Below, piece after piece: positions 48,170-59,265 of a stretch of DNA of 64,000 bases; the stretch's first letter is position 1, and every line of letters starts with the position of its first letter. Source of the stretch: Dermanyssus gallinae (taxonomy: Eukaryota > Arthropoda > Arachnida > Mesostigmata > Dermanyssidae); assembly GCA_003439945.1 (NCBI GenBank), contig QVRM01002020.1, forward strand, positions 1 through 64,000, given 5' to 3'. A program made the translations under genes and the position numbers. The notes beneath the pieces are model-generated. The model made no database searches. It saw only the letters and a program-made list of their open reading frames with translations, and was not told the DNA's origin.

Positions 48170-50989
48170 CGCATGAGTCTACAATTCCTTCTCCTTGGAG
48201 CAGAAGATCTTGAAGCAGTGTTACTAGTAGAGACAGTAAATTGTGACTCGGCGTCACTGCCAGAATGAGACTTTTGGGCGTTTTCATTTTCAATGCGTAA
48301 TCGACTACCCTATAACTCGGCACATCAGTAGCACAGGTCAGGCATGTTGAGTCTGTCTCAGGCGGGCCCTCGAAGAAAAGCCGAACCACTCGAGCTGAAG
48401 AGTAACCTTATACAGCAGCAGCATTCGCCAGACCATCTGCCAGATGAAGCTCGATTCACCGCATACACTATGTTTGCTCTTAGTATCGATTCTTCTTCTC
48501 TAGAGAGAACGTATTAATTAAAGGGTATCGGCTGTAGCACGTGCGTCACTTCGTCGCTGAATTACTTGCTATTCACTTCCAGCACAAAGGCTCAACTGTT
48601 TTTGTGTTCTCAGTGTGAATATTACGTAATGGCAGCAGCCACTGGGGGTCACAGAGACATAGACGGAACTCTAATAATGACACAAATGTTTTCTGCGTAA
48701 AGGTTTTCTGGTAAATCAGAAAATACGACTGTACAGTAGGCATTACAACACAGGATACACGTTAAAATACACACATGTCAATGATTGCAAAATGCCGAAC
48801 TTATTTCTTATTAACGTTTTTTTTTAAATTTAATATGCACATAGTAGCTTTGTCAAATTGCATTGTTAAACCCTTCTCGGTTAATGGCACTATGTTTTTT
48901 TCTAATTGTAGCGTGTCCTTGTATTGCTAGTTTGCAAAAAGGTAAGTTAATCTATTGTGGTCTACATTTAGCGGTATTGACTCGTTAATGAATCGTTGGG
49001 CACCGAGCATTACAGTAACAGTTGAGCAACCCGAGCAAGGCTAACAGCAGATATTTTCGTAGAATGCTTACAAGAGAAAAGTATCATCGCCCGCACAAGT
49101 AGAGCAGCTGATAAAAAGTAATTTATATATAGAAGCACATGCGGCCTATTAACAATAAGACATTAAAAATTGTCCGTGGTTACTTCGGTTTAATGCCCGT
49201 GCAATTTTCTTTTAAGTTTAATACAGATATTACGCGCGGGAACTCTGTGTCTTTTTGTATGTTGAGGTAAACGGCCGAAGCACCTCTCAATTAATAAACA
49301 AGCTGCGTTGACTTAACTCCTTAGTAGACTAAGTTTTAAAAGGGTGAATTCGCACAGCTGTTGTGTGATTCTTTGCTGTCTTCTGCAGACAAATTCGCAA
49401 AGTATTATTAAATCGTTTGAGTACAAAAAACTTGCTGCATTTAACATTAAAAACCGTTTTTACCATGATAAGTGCAATGTGTACTCAAATGGTTAAACAT
49501 CGATTTTTACTGATTTTTTTTAAACAAGCGTATATTTTAAAACAAATATTGTAAATCATTAATGAAATGTATCAAAGGTGTACGCCTGTCTACAATTTCA
49601 AAACGCTCACGCCAACTACAGCGCCAGAGAAAGAGAGACTTTCCTCGAAAGTAACAAAAATCGGTATCATTAAACTTCTAAGCTGTTCTCAAACGGTGCG
49701 GGTGTGTTCACGTGTGACTCTTCGAAAGTACCGCTGCATTTAGAATTTGGCGTAGAAATACATAAGCATCAGTGAAAATAGCACCTTTAAGATCGGATTC
49801 GATTAGTGTTAACACCCGTGGTGTCGGAACCTCGGGACTAATTCATTAGAAGCAGTGTCGACCAGAACACTAATTATAGTCGCTGGTCTCCACCTGCATC
49901 ATCTTCACCTCTTGGCCCTGTCCCCGTGGTCTTATCGCTCTGTCTCGTCTTTAACGTAAGCCCAATATTATCACCATCACAACCATCATCATCATAATTG
50001 CCAACTTCGCCTTTACTAGCATCGCCACCACTTACACCGTTAACCTCGTTGAAGTTACCCCATCCGTCATCATCATCGCGTGATAGGTACCTGCCTTATC
50101 ATTAGTCGTCATCGACGGCATCATCATGTTGGCTCTTTCTTCATCGACTCTACCTAACTATCACCTACATTTCCTCCGTCATCACCAGTCATCGCCATGA
50201 CTATCATTATTGGCGCTGGACTTGCAACTCCCCCCCTTCTCCAACCGGAGGCGATCAGCATTATTAGCAATCAAACGCGAACTACAGTCCGGCTTTGCGA
50301 CTGCCTGTTAAACAAACAGTACCTGTTCGTAAATAGACGCGGCACAGCGGCAGCTGCCCATACCGGTCCAACGAGCACCAACAAAACGACAAGGGATAGA
50401 GCAGCTTGACGTACAGGGGAACTGAAAAAACAAGATGGAGAGATGGATTGAACGCATTGCTGTTCCAATCAGCAATGCGGGCGGTCTGGCTTACCGCCCA
50501 CAGACAGATATTGGGAGCCCTGTGCAAAGAAAGAATCTCGCAGCAAAGGTATGCGCAGGTAGTTGCTTACTCGGCGGGCATACGACTAACTAGCGAGGTG
50601 TAACCGAAAGCGCTCGTGACAATGAAGAGATAGCGCATGAATCGAAGTTTACCACGGCGATCCGGCCTAAGCGAGCTTGTGCGCGGAAGGTCGTCGTGAC
50701 AAAGTAGGAAGAGGCAGTTGTATTCTCAACGGACGACAATTCCCTACAGAGAAATAGATAACTCCTTATCGTGACTGAGGCTGAAGAAAATAGAACCACA
50801 CTAGTGTCGCTTCAGGTGTGGGCCAACGTGAAAGTGTCAGCGAGGATCAGCGGAGTACAAGCCACTGTAAGGGACAAAATCTCTGGTATACATCTCTCAA
50901 TGTAGGAGGCTACTATCCTGGCCGCTCTGCAACCTTTCGGGGTTTTCGAAGAAATCCAGAAAGAAACTAAGCACATGAGGTCATTCGCC
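48170..50989. other. AT-rich intergenic DNA, no gene seen
   Basis: No convincing coding frame. A CAT/CATCAC-rich, pyrimidine-biased stretch occupies about 49890-50200. Confidence 0.4.
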
Positions 50990-52570
50990 GGTGGAGACTT
51001 GCCAGCATAAGTTTGGTTGGGGCTTAGATGGTGTCATTATATATCGGGAAACCATGCAATGTTTTAAGTATTACAGCATGGATCATTTTACAGCACACTG
51101 CAAACGTTCTAAACCGAGACGTAGAAGGTGTGGCTCTACGGAACATTCTAGGAAAACCCAGACTCGATGCAGTCTGTATTTTAAGGAACATGAAGCCACT
51201 TGGGACTCGTGTCCACATAGGCTGAAGCGCATGGATTTGTTATAAAAATCGTCTTAAAATATTATTAATTCGCGCTTGTATGCGCCGTTGGTGCCACACT
51301 GCACACCCTACGTATAGGCCTCCCACTATTTTTTGAGGCGCACTTGGTCCTTAAAATCCTTCGTAAAAAAATCGGGTTATTATAAGTGAGGCGACACTTA
51401 AAACTTAACGACCTAAACTTCAAAAGTCCGCCACGACTTTAACCCAGCAACAACGAAAGTTCTATTCGAGAGCTCTGGAAATAATTTTCTTGACCAAAAG
51501 ACAGTACTGCTTAGATATAGGGTTTTAGTACAACAAGTTATGGCGACGATTATGCCGATGGTTAAAGATATGATCGCGCAGACGGTGGCTAAGGCTACTC
51601 AGGAAGCCATTTTAAGCATTCTGGGAGGACGGATGGTGCCCTGTTAGCCATATCACCTATGCTGCTACGAACGAACAATGACGCTGATGAGTCTAGGCCT
51701 ACGAGAGGACAGAATCGCAGATCGTGCAACTAAATCTTTGTCGCAATCCAAGTCTACTTGATGTCTGGAGACAACAGCAACCGGGCCGTTCGCGTACGAG
51801 AACACCGACGATAGGGGAAAATGAGGCTGCCTAACGTTGCTAACGTCAAGCAGGAGAGAAGACTCCGGGAGAAAGCTTAACGGCAATATCCTCTTACAGG
51901 AACTTAGCAGGGTACACCCGCTGCCAGGAGCAATCCAGGTAGATACCTACGAACGCAGTCTGGTAGGCTTATTTAGGTCTATAATGCTTCCTCCGCTGAA
52001 TAAGGCAAAACATATTGGTTTAACGAGCGGTGCAGGGCGGCCAAGCAAGCTAGTAGGAAACGCGATAATACGTAGATACTGTTTTGGTGATGAGGCCGTT
52101 GGTTTCGTTAGTTTAGCGATTAATTAAGCAATTGTTTTGGAAAGGGACGCAAAGACACTGGAAAAGAACGAATAATAAGGACGGCTGACGAACGCACACA
52201 TTAATGGCGGAGGAAACACTGTTCAGTAGAGACGGTCAGGCTGGTTGAGCATTTCAGGGGAATATTGGCCGAATTAGAGATAACCCCGAAAACAGTCGTA
52301 GGATTGTTTTTATGAAAGATGCCCTTGTTCTCGCAACATGCTGAAAAGTCCTATCTAAAGCGTGCTTAAACACTAGGGAAATTTTGCAGACCTGGAGGGA
52401 AGCGACCTTAGTAGGAAGGTCGCTTATTCTGCTTGAAGAGGGGAATAGCAATAAAACCTGCTTGTGCAGGACATTCTCAGGAATAATAGCAATGAGTCTG
52501 GTATCTCTCTTAGAGGGGGAGGGGGTAATACTGGAAAAGCAGCACGGATCAACAATTGAGGTTGTTGCTT
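50990..52570 (+). pseudogene. Decayed LINE: gag zinc-knuckle and possible ORF2 traces
   Basis: The plus frame at 50990-51245 encodes a degenerate triple knuckle: QCFKYYSMDHFTAHCK (second Cys changed to Tyr), RRCGSTEHSRKTQTRC, and CSLYFKEHEATWDSCP, the arrangement of ORF1 in Jockey/I/R1-type LINEs. A helix-like MVKDMIAQTVAKATQEAIL at about 51570-51630 fits an ORF1 C-terminus. At 52390-52560 ILQTWREATLV and EKQHGSTIEVV recall the 'W..A.LV.I.K' and 'QYGFR.G.ST.DA' RT blocks but in broken frames. The knuckles are convincing; the ORF2 part is tentative. Confidence 0.5.
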
Positions 52571-53299
52571 GAGAACTGCTTGGGGTTATCTGGGATGTGC
52601 TGTATTTGCAGATCTAAATGCGGCGTCTAACGTAGCACCAAGACATAAAATAGTTGCGAAGCTTAAAAACGGTAGTGCCCTTATAAATGCTAAGATCACC
52701 TGTCAATAATTATAAGGTAAAGCACGGTGCTGATTGGCAGCAAGGTCGGCATTGCGGGGGAGGTAACTCAAACCTTGTCAAGCAGGTCGATATGTGAGGC
52801 GGACATACAACTTAATGAGACAGCAATGAGGAACACTCTTGCCAGGCTAGCAAGGTAAGAGATTGGCATCTAACTGCGGCCTTTGAAGCATATTTCATCA
52901 CGTTCTGTGCAACGTGGAAGCCTTTCATGAACCACATGATAGATGTCGATCATGCAGGCAGTATTGCAGCAATTATGATAGATACGACGTTGCGGTATGT
53001 CCGGCGGTTCGGCGCATAACAGAACTAGCAAACCGCTAGATTGATGGGATTCTTAAAACCGCTTGATACAACAAAAGCACATGTACTTAATTTGAGTATT
53101 AGTAATAATAATTAAACTACGTATCACGTGGATTAGTTTAGAATTGCATATGTAGCCGTTTGCAACACTGTAACGCATTAGACCATTCAAAGAAAATGAA
53201 AAACGACTACCGTGTTGCGAATAAATGTTTTTTTGAAAGCTTAACTGCAATGGGATTTAAGGCCAAATGAGATGAGATTGAGAGACTATTGCATTGGCG

Positions 53300-54165
53300 T
53301 GCAGTACCATTACCAAATGGATTGTTTCATTTAAAAGAGGTAACATAGGCACCGGGGATGCATTACGTTCTAGGCGGCTAAGACTAGCTTCGAATGAGAA
53401 AACTGCGCTAGAAGTCTACAAACTCGTGTCGACTAACCGCGGATTGAAGCTGCGCAGAGTAGCAGAATAGATGGGCATTAGCTATCGTGCAGTACATCAA
53501 ATATTGCATAAGCATTTATACACGAAAAAAATTAAGGCAAGTGGCTGCCGCACACGCTAACAGTTAAGCAAATATTGAGAAGCGTTTTAATTTCGGAGAG
53601 CAATTAGGAACTTTTGAGACGAAACTATACACGACAAGACTTCTGCACGATGTTGTAAGCCGACTCGTAGCCGCCGGCGAAACCTAGAGACACCACTTTG
53701 CTCTAGAACGGAAAGATGCCACCAAAGCGTCTACCGCCCGCGGCGAGAGGCCTCCCACCAGAATGTAAAGGCACATCTTAACCGAAAAAGGTTCTCCAGG
53801 AAGAGTTAAAAAAAACAGCTGAAAAAACGCATCATAGCATTACGGCCCGCGATACAGAAGAAAAATGCGCTGTTTCACTACAGCAGTGCGCCCGCCGAGC
53901 CTCTTTTTGCCGTGGCCAAATATCGCGAACTAAAGATCTAAACAGTCAGATGTCCCCCATCTGTTCCGGACCTGGCCCGCGGGACTATTATCTGTTTAGA
54001 AACCTCAAGAAGTATCTCTCCGGAAAGAGATATCAGAGCAAAAATAATATAATACACGCTGTAGACGTGTATTCTAGGTCTAAAGATTCAGAGTATTGTT
54101 TTCCTTGTATAAGGGCTGTTGAGGGTCGTAGACTTGATGCGGTCAGTTCGAGGCGACTATACTAA
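53300..54165 (+). pseudogene. mariner transposase pseudogene, second copy
   Basis: The plus strand shows, in order and in shifting frames: an N-terminal helix-turn-helix region with MGISYRAVHQILHKHL (family 'LGISYGSVH.IL...L'); KWLPHTLTVKQ ('RWVPR.LT..QK'); LLRRNYTRQD ('FLRRIVTGDE', Gly and Asp region altered); DYYLFRNLKKYLSGKRY after a modified 'PDLAP.D' (about 53965-54030); and a C-terminus with GRRLDAVSSRRLY ('ERW.KC....GDY'). Many frameshifts and stops make it inactive. It lies on the opposite strand to the 7.4 kb copy and differs in sequence, so it is an independent, old insertion. Confidence 0.85.
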
Positions 54166-56751
54166 ACAAAAAAAAAGTACATAGTCTTTGCCCGTCTATT
54201 GCATAGCATTTTATAGTGCAAACTTGTTGATATATTTATTGACATATAAGATAACTACGTATACGTATGGTATCACAAAATATCATAGGTTTCGAATTAA
54301 GTTTCGATTCCATACGAGGAAGAGAGTCAAGTGGAAACGCAATATTCTTCTGCATGCGGCGAACTTTAAATTAGGGTGTTTCTATAGTTCATGCATCTAA
54401 CATTACACCCTCTTATCCGACGGTGACGATCATAAGCCACGGAGTACATGCGCAAGCTGCATTTGACTTATTTCTACTAAGAACAAGCGAATGTGTTTGT
54501 CCTGCACCGCCGTCCTGCCTGGTACAAGGTACCCCCACAACAACACGACAAGCTGGACTCCTCGAAGCCGTTTGTTCTGCTCAGCCTGTAGTGGAACCTG
54601 CGTACCACAAAGCGAGTTACCATATGTATATAAATATATATATTTTTATATTTTTGTAGACTTCCAGGCTGTACAAAGGCCATTTTAATTAGTGTTGTAC
54701 TTAGTCAGCGATGGAAACGGCGGGATCGAGCCAATGTTTGCTTTTCTCTTCTATCTCTCGTGTTGCCTCGCCAAAGTTTGGAAAACGAAAACAACGTTGA
54801 AAACACACGAAGTGAGGTATTATTATAAGGGTTTAGTCAAGTGTCTTCTTTGCAGACTTCGTCTATTATGTCTATTTCTCGGCCGTTCTTGTTCTCCTTG
54901 GATAGTCTGCCCTAGTTTCCAACTTCCCCCTCTGTGCATTCCTGACGGCCGGCGGCGGAAGGTGGCTCATCGGCATCGAACATCGTCAACGTGGCAGGGC
55001 AGACAAAAAATGTTCGAACCTGCGTGCGCTAACCGCGGTTCACTCTTCAGCTCGCCGAGAACAGAACAACGTTCCTGAAGCTGCGCCGCGGGCTTTCCGT
55101 TAACTCGATGGCTGGGCTGGGCCGGGCTGTAAGACGCGTCAGGACATCTTTTTTTTCGGGACGAAACAGGGTCGTGGCTTGTAGTGTCGGATACTTGACC
55201 CTCATCGGCATGTAGCTTGGTGGTGGTAACAAGGTGTTCGTGTCCTTCGCTGTCCTCATTGTTGTTGTTGTCGTTGTTGGTGGTGGTTTGTCTCTTGGCG
55301 GCTCAGCTTAGCAGTCCTGCTGGCCATGCGAAGCATGCGAGCGAGACGTTCCACAAAGGAACGCAGCCAGTTTCAACTGCTTGTGACAAAGCGGGTTACA
55401 AGCTTCGTGAACAAGGTTGTTGTTTCTACTGTCGCTGGCATTCGGGCTAGTTTCGAGCGGAGTTTCCTGACACTGGTGGGCGGCTGCTGACCGGCTTGCA
55501 AGTCTGTCAGGGTGCGTGCTGTGCTGGAGGCAGACTACTCAGGAGTGAAAGAAAGAAAAACAGGCGCGGCAAAGAATGAACGGAGGGGGTAGAGAGGGAG
55601 GAGAAATATATATATATATATATAATATATATGTAAAGAGAGAGAGAGAGATCGGGGGCTCTAAGCGGTCACGGCAACGCCGTTGAACCATTGCTACACA
55701 TTGCGGTGCCATATTTCTACGCCAAAAGTCTCGCTTGCTCATTCTGCCTGTCTTCTCCGGGTGCCTCCTCAGTGCCCCGTTGTCCAGGCCACTCCATGCT
55801 GCTGTTATCTATGTCTGGTTGCGATGCTGCTGCTCCCACAGCATCTGCCGCTGCTGCTGCCACCATAATAGTCAACGCCGTGGCTTTCACTGTTATTATT
55901 ATTATTACTGGCAGTATGATATAAGTATATGTACAACAAGTAATATTATACTATTTGTGTAAGAATCTTTTAAAATTAAATATTAGCAGGCTCTTCTTGC
56001 AGGCGTGTTCCGATTAGGCATATGTCCGAATCTCTTTCTGAAACTACAAACTCGCTTCTTTGCATGCGTTTAATACCAAATATATCTTATATACCAAATA
56101 TATACCAAATTTATAATTGACGGTGTCCCCACCACTTGGCCAAACCAACCCGCACAACAGCTCAACGCGAAACTACGCTTGATGTATTGTTGTTGTTGTT
56201 GTTGTTGTTATTGTGTCTCGACCGATTTCTCTTCCCCGTATAACAGCAGAATGAGAGAGAAAGAAAGGGGTGAGAAGGCAAACGAGAGAGAAAAAAGGCG
56301 CTACCATCGAGGATGCCTCAGCTACGGCCGCTGTAACGGCTACAGCAACAACAACAACAACAACAACAAGCACAACAACGACGACAATGACGACGGTGTC
56401 TCTAAGCCGATTATTCGACCAGAGTCAAAACACGACGGCCCGCGTCGCACAAGCCCCAAAGACCCAAGCGAGGTGAGCCGCCTCACGCTGGCTTCACGGC
56501 GAAACACATACAAACCATTAGGCATCATACTACAATACGTCGAGGCGTGCGTTACCATACCGTGCCATCCGTACTACCATGACGGCACATTACTGCTCTG
56601 ACTGCAACAGCGGCTGCTTGTAAGAGTGCACTACAACCCCCGGTTCTTCCTAACTGACACCAACCAGTCAGGAAGGAAGGACATTTCGGTTCATCTTTCT
56701 CTCTCTGGCTCGACCAGTCTCTACCTTGCCGATTATTTTTAAAACCACACT

Positions 56752-56786
<35 letters not shown>

Positions 56787-57110
56787 GATGATCTCGGTTT
56801 CTGCTTTTGTTCCGTATCGTTTTTGCTATTTTCGTTTTCGCAGTGGCAATTTTTGCCGCTGCCGATGGTGCTCTGTCATAGAGTAATGGTTACGTATTGT
56901 AATTGTTCGTCAGCGGTAATACGTCTTCGATGCGACAGTGAGCACCATAAAGCACCACGCTGTTGAGTAACAACAATTCGCCTAAGAGCTGTCAGCGTTT
57001 CTCTTTTTTTTTTTTCGCTTCTTGTAGAAGTCGAAAGCAAAATAGGCTACTCTCGCATTGGGGGCAGGGATCCTTAAAGTAAGGTATGTTACTTTGCCAG
57101 AATCAGGCGC
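54166..57110. other. Non-coding DNA with microsatellites and triplet tracts
   Basis: No supported gene. It includes TA tracts at about 54623, 55604-55632 and 56754-56783, a GTT tract near 56185 and a CAA tract near 56342-56395. The stretch from the CAA tract to a strong donor-like GAG|GTGAGC at about 56474 could be an exon in a Thr-rich frame, but an Asn-rich frame is equally open and neither can be chosen. A long pyrimidine run ending CTTCTTGTAG (to about 57028) is a good-looking splice acceptor with no clear exon after it. Confidence 0.35.
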
Positions 57111-57251
57111 ATGGCCGAACGTCGATGGTTGCGGATCGTAGTTGCGACGACGAACATAGAAGCAAAGTTGAATGCATATGCACAGATGAGTAAGTTGGTG
57201 AAGGAACACGCGCCGAAGGACTACAAGTCGGTGGAGGCGCAATCTGCGTAG
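57111..57251 (+). CDS. Small ORF or terminal exon, unknown protein (46 aa)
   Basis: An ATG-started frame of 46 codons reads like genuine globular or helical protein: MAERRWLRIVVATTNIEAK, then LNAYAQMSKLVKEHAPKDYK, ending VEAQSA. Codons favour G or C at the third position (AAG for Lys, GTG/GTA for Val), unlike the AT-rich surroundings, and no simple repeat is involved. The frame is open upstream to 57078, and CCAG just before 57101 could be a splice acceptor, so it may be the last exon of a longer gene. The same DNA is also open on the minus strand (86 codons), which weakens the case. I do not recognise the family; old transposon sequence is possible. Confidence 0.35.
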   Translation: MAERRWLRIVVATTNIEAKLNAYAQMSKLVKEHAPKDYKSVEAQSA

Positions 57252-58936
57252 CTAGTGGTGATCTATTTCTTGTGTTCGAACATGTCAGAAGTGTATATGT
57301 AACGCATCAGAAAAACATGACGTACTTCGGTAACATACTTGCTTGATAATTCTACGTGTTAGATGATTTGTTGTTTGTTGCAAAAAAAAAACGAAATTCA
57401 CATGAAAATGCACTCTTTCGCGCAAACAAAGCCGGAGAAGTTTTACAGAAGAGTTACACTTTGTTGTTTAAAAAAAGCGCAATGCAATATTAAGGCTGTA
57501 ACTCTGATGCACATATGGTCGCTTCGCGAAGCGTACGCTCTGTTGGCAGGCTGATGGAATATTCTGTGAAAAAGCGGACACAACCTACAATACAGTGCTG
57601 CTAAATATCGCATCGTGTGGCACTTCCGAAAACATAGTTTAGTAAGCCATTGATAATCCTTTTGAGTGAGCTGTGCTCTTTCTCCCTCTAAAGTTAAAAT
57701 GGCATCATCATTGTGGTCCTTTCCAATACCACAAATTTGACTATTTACATTGTCTAATATAGGGCGCTATTTAGATAGCTCTTGTGGCAGTAAAACGCAC
57801 AAGGTGGTGTCAACATGTTCGAGTTGTCATATTTTAAACTGCATGGTTACTTTTGACGGCTCAGAATAGGGGACTGGTAACGAACCACGATATGCCATTA
57901 CTTGGTGTGTGTTTTATGCCGACTCATATCGTGCTCATAGCATAACTTGAATGTGAATTGCTGATTTTGGTAAGATTACACAATTTGCAAAATGCTAAAA
58001 CGTCTTTTTGCGCTAGACGTTGATTAAGATGCGGCGCAAACACAGAATCACAATCCTTTAAACGGCAGATTACGTAGTATTTTTCATCCACATCATTTTG
58101 ATATCGTTTGCAGATTTGCGCTCCTATGCGATGCGGCGACATTAAGTGAGAAGGGGATAGGAACACCTACCCATTTCTGCGCTGCATCTGAAATGGCACA
58201 TCAGCCATCCTACTCTGCATACTGCGGCCAGAGAGTTTCCTAAAAACCTAGTCTGACCTGGGCTGAACCACGTAACGACGCAGCAACGTATGGTGCCAGT
58301 TGTCTAACTTGTAGAGAGTGCAATGCACCAAAAGCATTGATATGCCGCGTAGTCCATAGCGAGCCATCTAAAACCGCCAATGGGCTGTTGCTACCGTTTC
58401 CCGCTTTCAATCCGGTTTGCTGCTCAAATGAAATACAAACACCGAACTATGATGTTGTGCTGTTACTAACGCTCAAAACAAACTGAGCTCTTATGAGCCC
58501 GCGAAGCTTGAGCATGCTTGTACATATTAAGTTCTACATGACTTAAGGCAGCCTGGCTGCAGAGTGCAAACCCTGCTACCTGCGTCTGTACATTTCCATT
58601 GCTAGTCGATCTGTCACTTGTGCCATGCATTCGCTGCTCAGCCTATCTTACGGACAAAATTAAAGGATGTGGACTCTGGTAGGCTTTAGAAGTTTGCTTG
58701 GATAACATCAACCTGTTGAACTTACTAAGGAGTTCCTTTGAATTCATTAAGTTAGTTTTTTTTTATTGAAGCTGGTGTGTCAACGATTTCATCTTCTGCG
58801 CCGTCGCTATCATTGTTACGACTCGAAGCATGTTACTTGCTCCGAAAATACCTCATGCTGAGCTACTGATTGAACGTCAAACGTTAAACGAGATTTAAAA
58901 ATATCTCGTTCTTTCTTTATGTATATATACATAAAG

Positions 58937-58941
<5 letters not shown>
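57252..58941. other. AT-rich intergenic DNA, no gene seen
   Basis: Short frames only (for example a minus-strand Cys/His-containing one at 57924-58166), without a recognised motif. Confidence 0.4.
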
Positions 58942-58993
<52 letters not shown>

Positions 58994-59004
58994 ATATATA
59001 TATA

Positions 59005-59051
<47 letters not shown>
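58942..59051. repeat. (TA)n array, about 110 bp
   Basis: A TA run with several TTA phase slips. It abuts a short non-repeat insertion at 59053. Confidence 0.95.
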
Positions 59052-59052
<1 letters not shown>

Positions 59053-59124
59053 CTCTATAAGAACTTACGCGTTGTGAAATGCAGTTCCGTAAATAAACCA
59101 CGTTTGAAATTGAAATTGAATTGA
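59053..59124 (+). mobile_element. Short insertion with retroelement-like tail inside TA repeats
   Basis: About 72 bp of ordinary sequence interrupt the TA tracts. They contain AATAAA (about 59091-59096) and end in GAAATTGAAATTGAATTGAA, a short tandem tail typical of LINE 3' ends, before TA sequence resumes. A dead-on-arrival insertion of a different retroelement is the simplest reading. No coding domain is present to confirm it. Confidence 0.4.
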
Positions 59125-59185
59125 ATATATATGTATATTAGGTTTCATTAATTATCAACTGAATGCAAATGTGCAAGCTGTGTGA

Positions 59186-59188
<3 letters not shown>

Positions 59189-59230
<42 letters not shown>

Positions 59231-59265
59231 TCTCTTATATATGTATGTATATATATATATATATA
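59189..59265. repeat. TA-rich array; its last 53 bp are the left target duplication
   Basis: A (TA)n run, then the non-repeat core CATATATCTCTTATATATG (from 59225), then TA again to 59265. Bases 59213-59265 are identical to 61815-61867 on the other side of the element. Confidence 0.95.

Noticed and set aside
59182..59265. N-terminal YIYIYIY extension of the R2-type ORF
   Set aside because: It is read-through of the flanking TA repeat from a GTG codon; the element itself begins at 59266.
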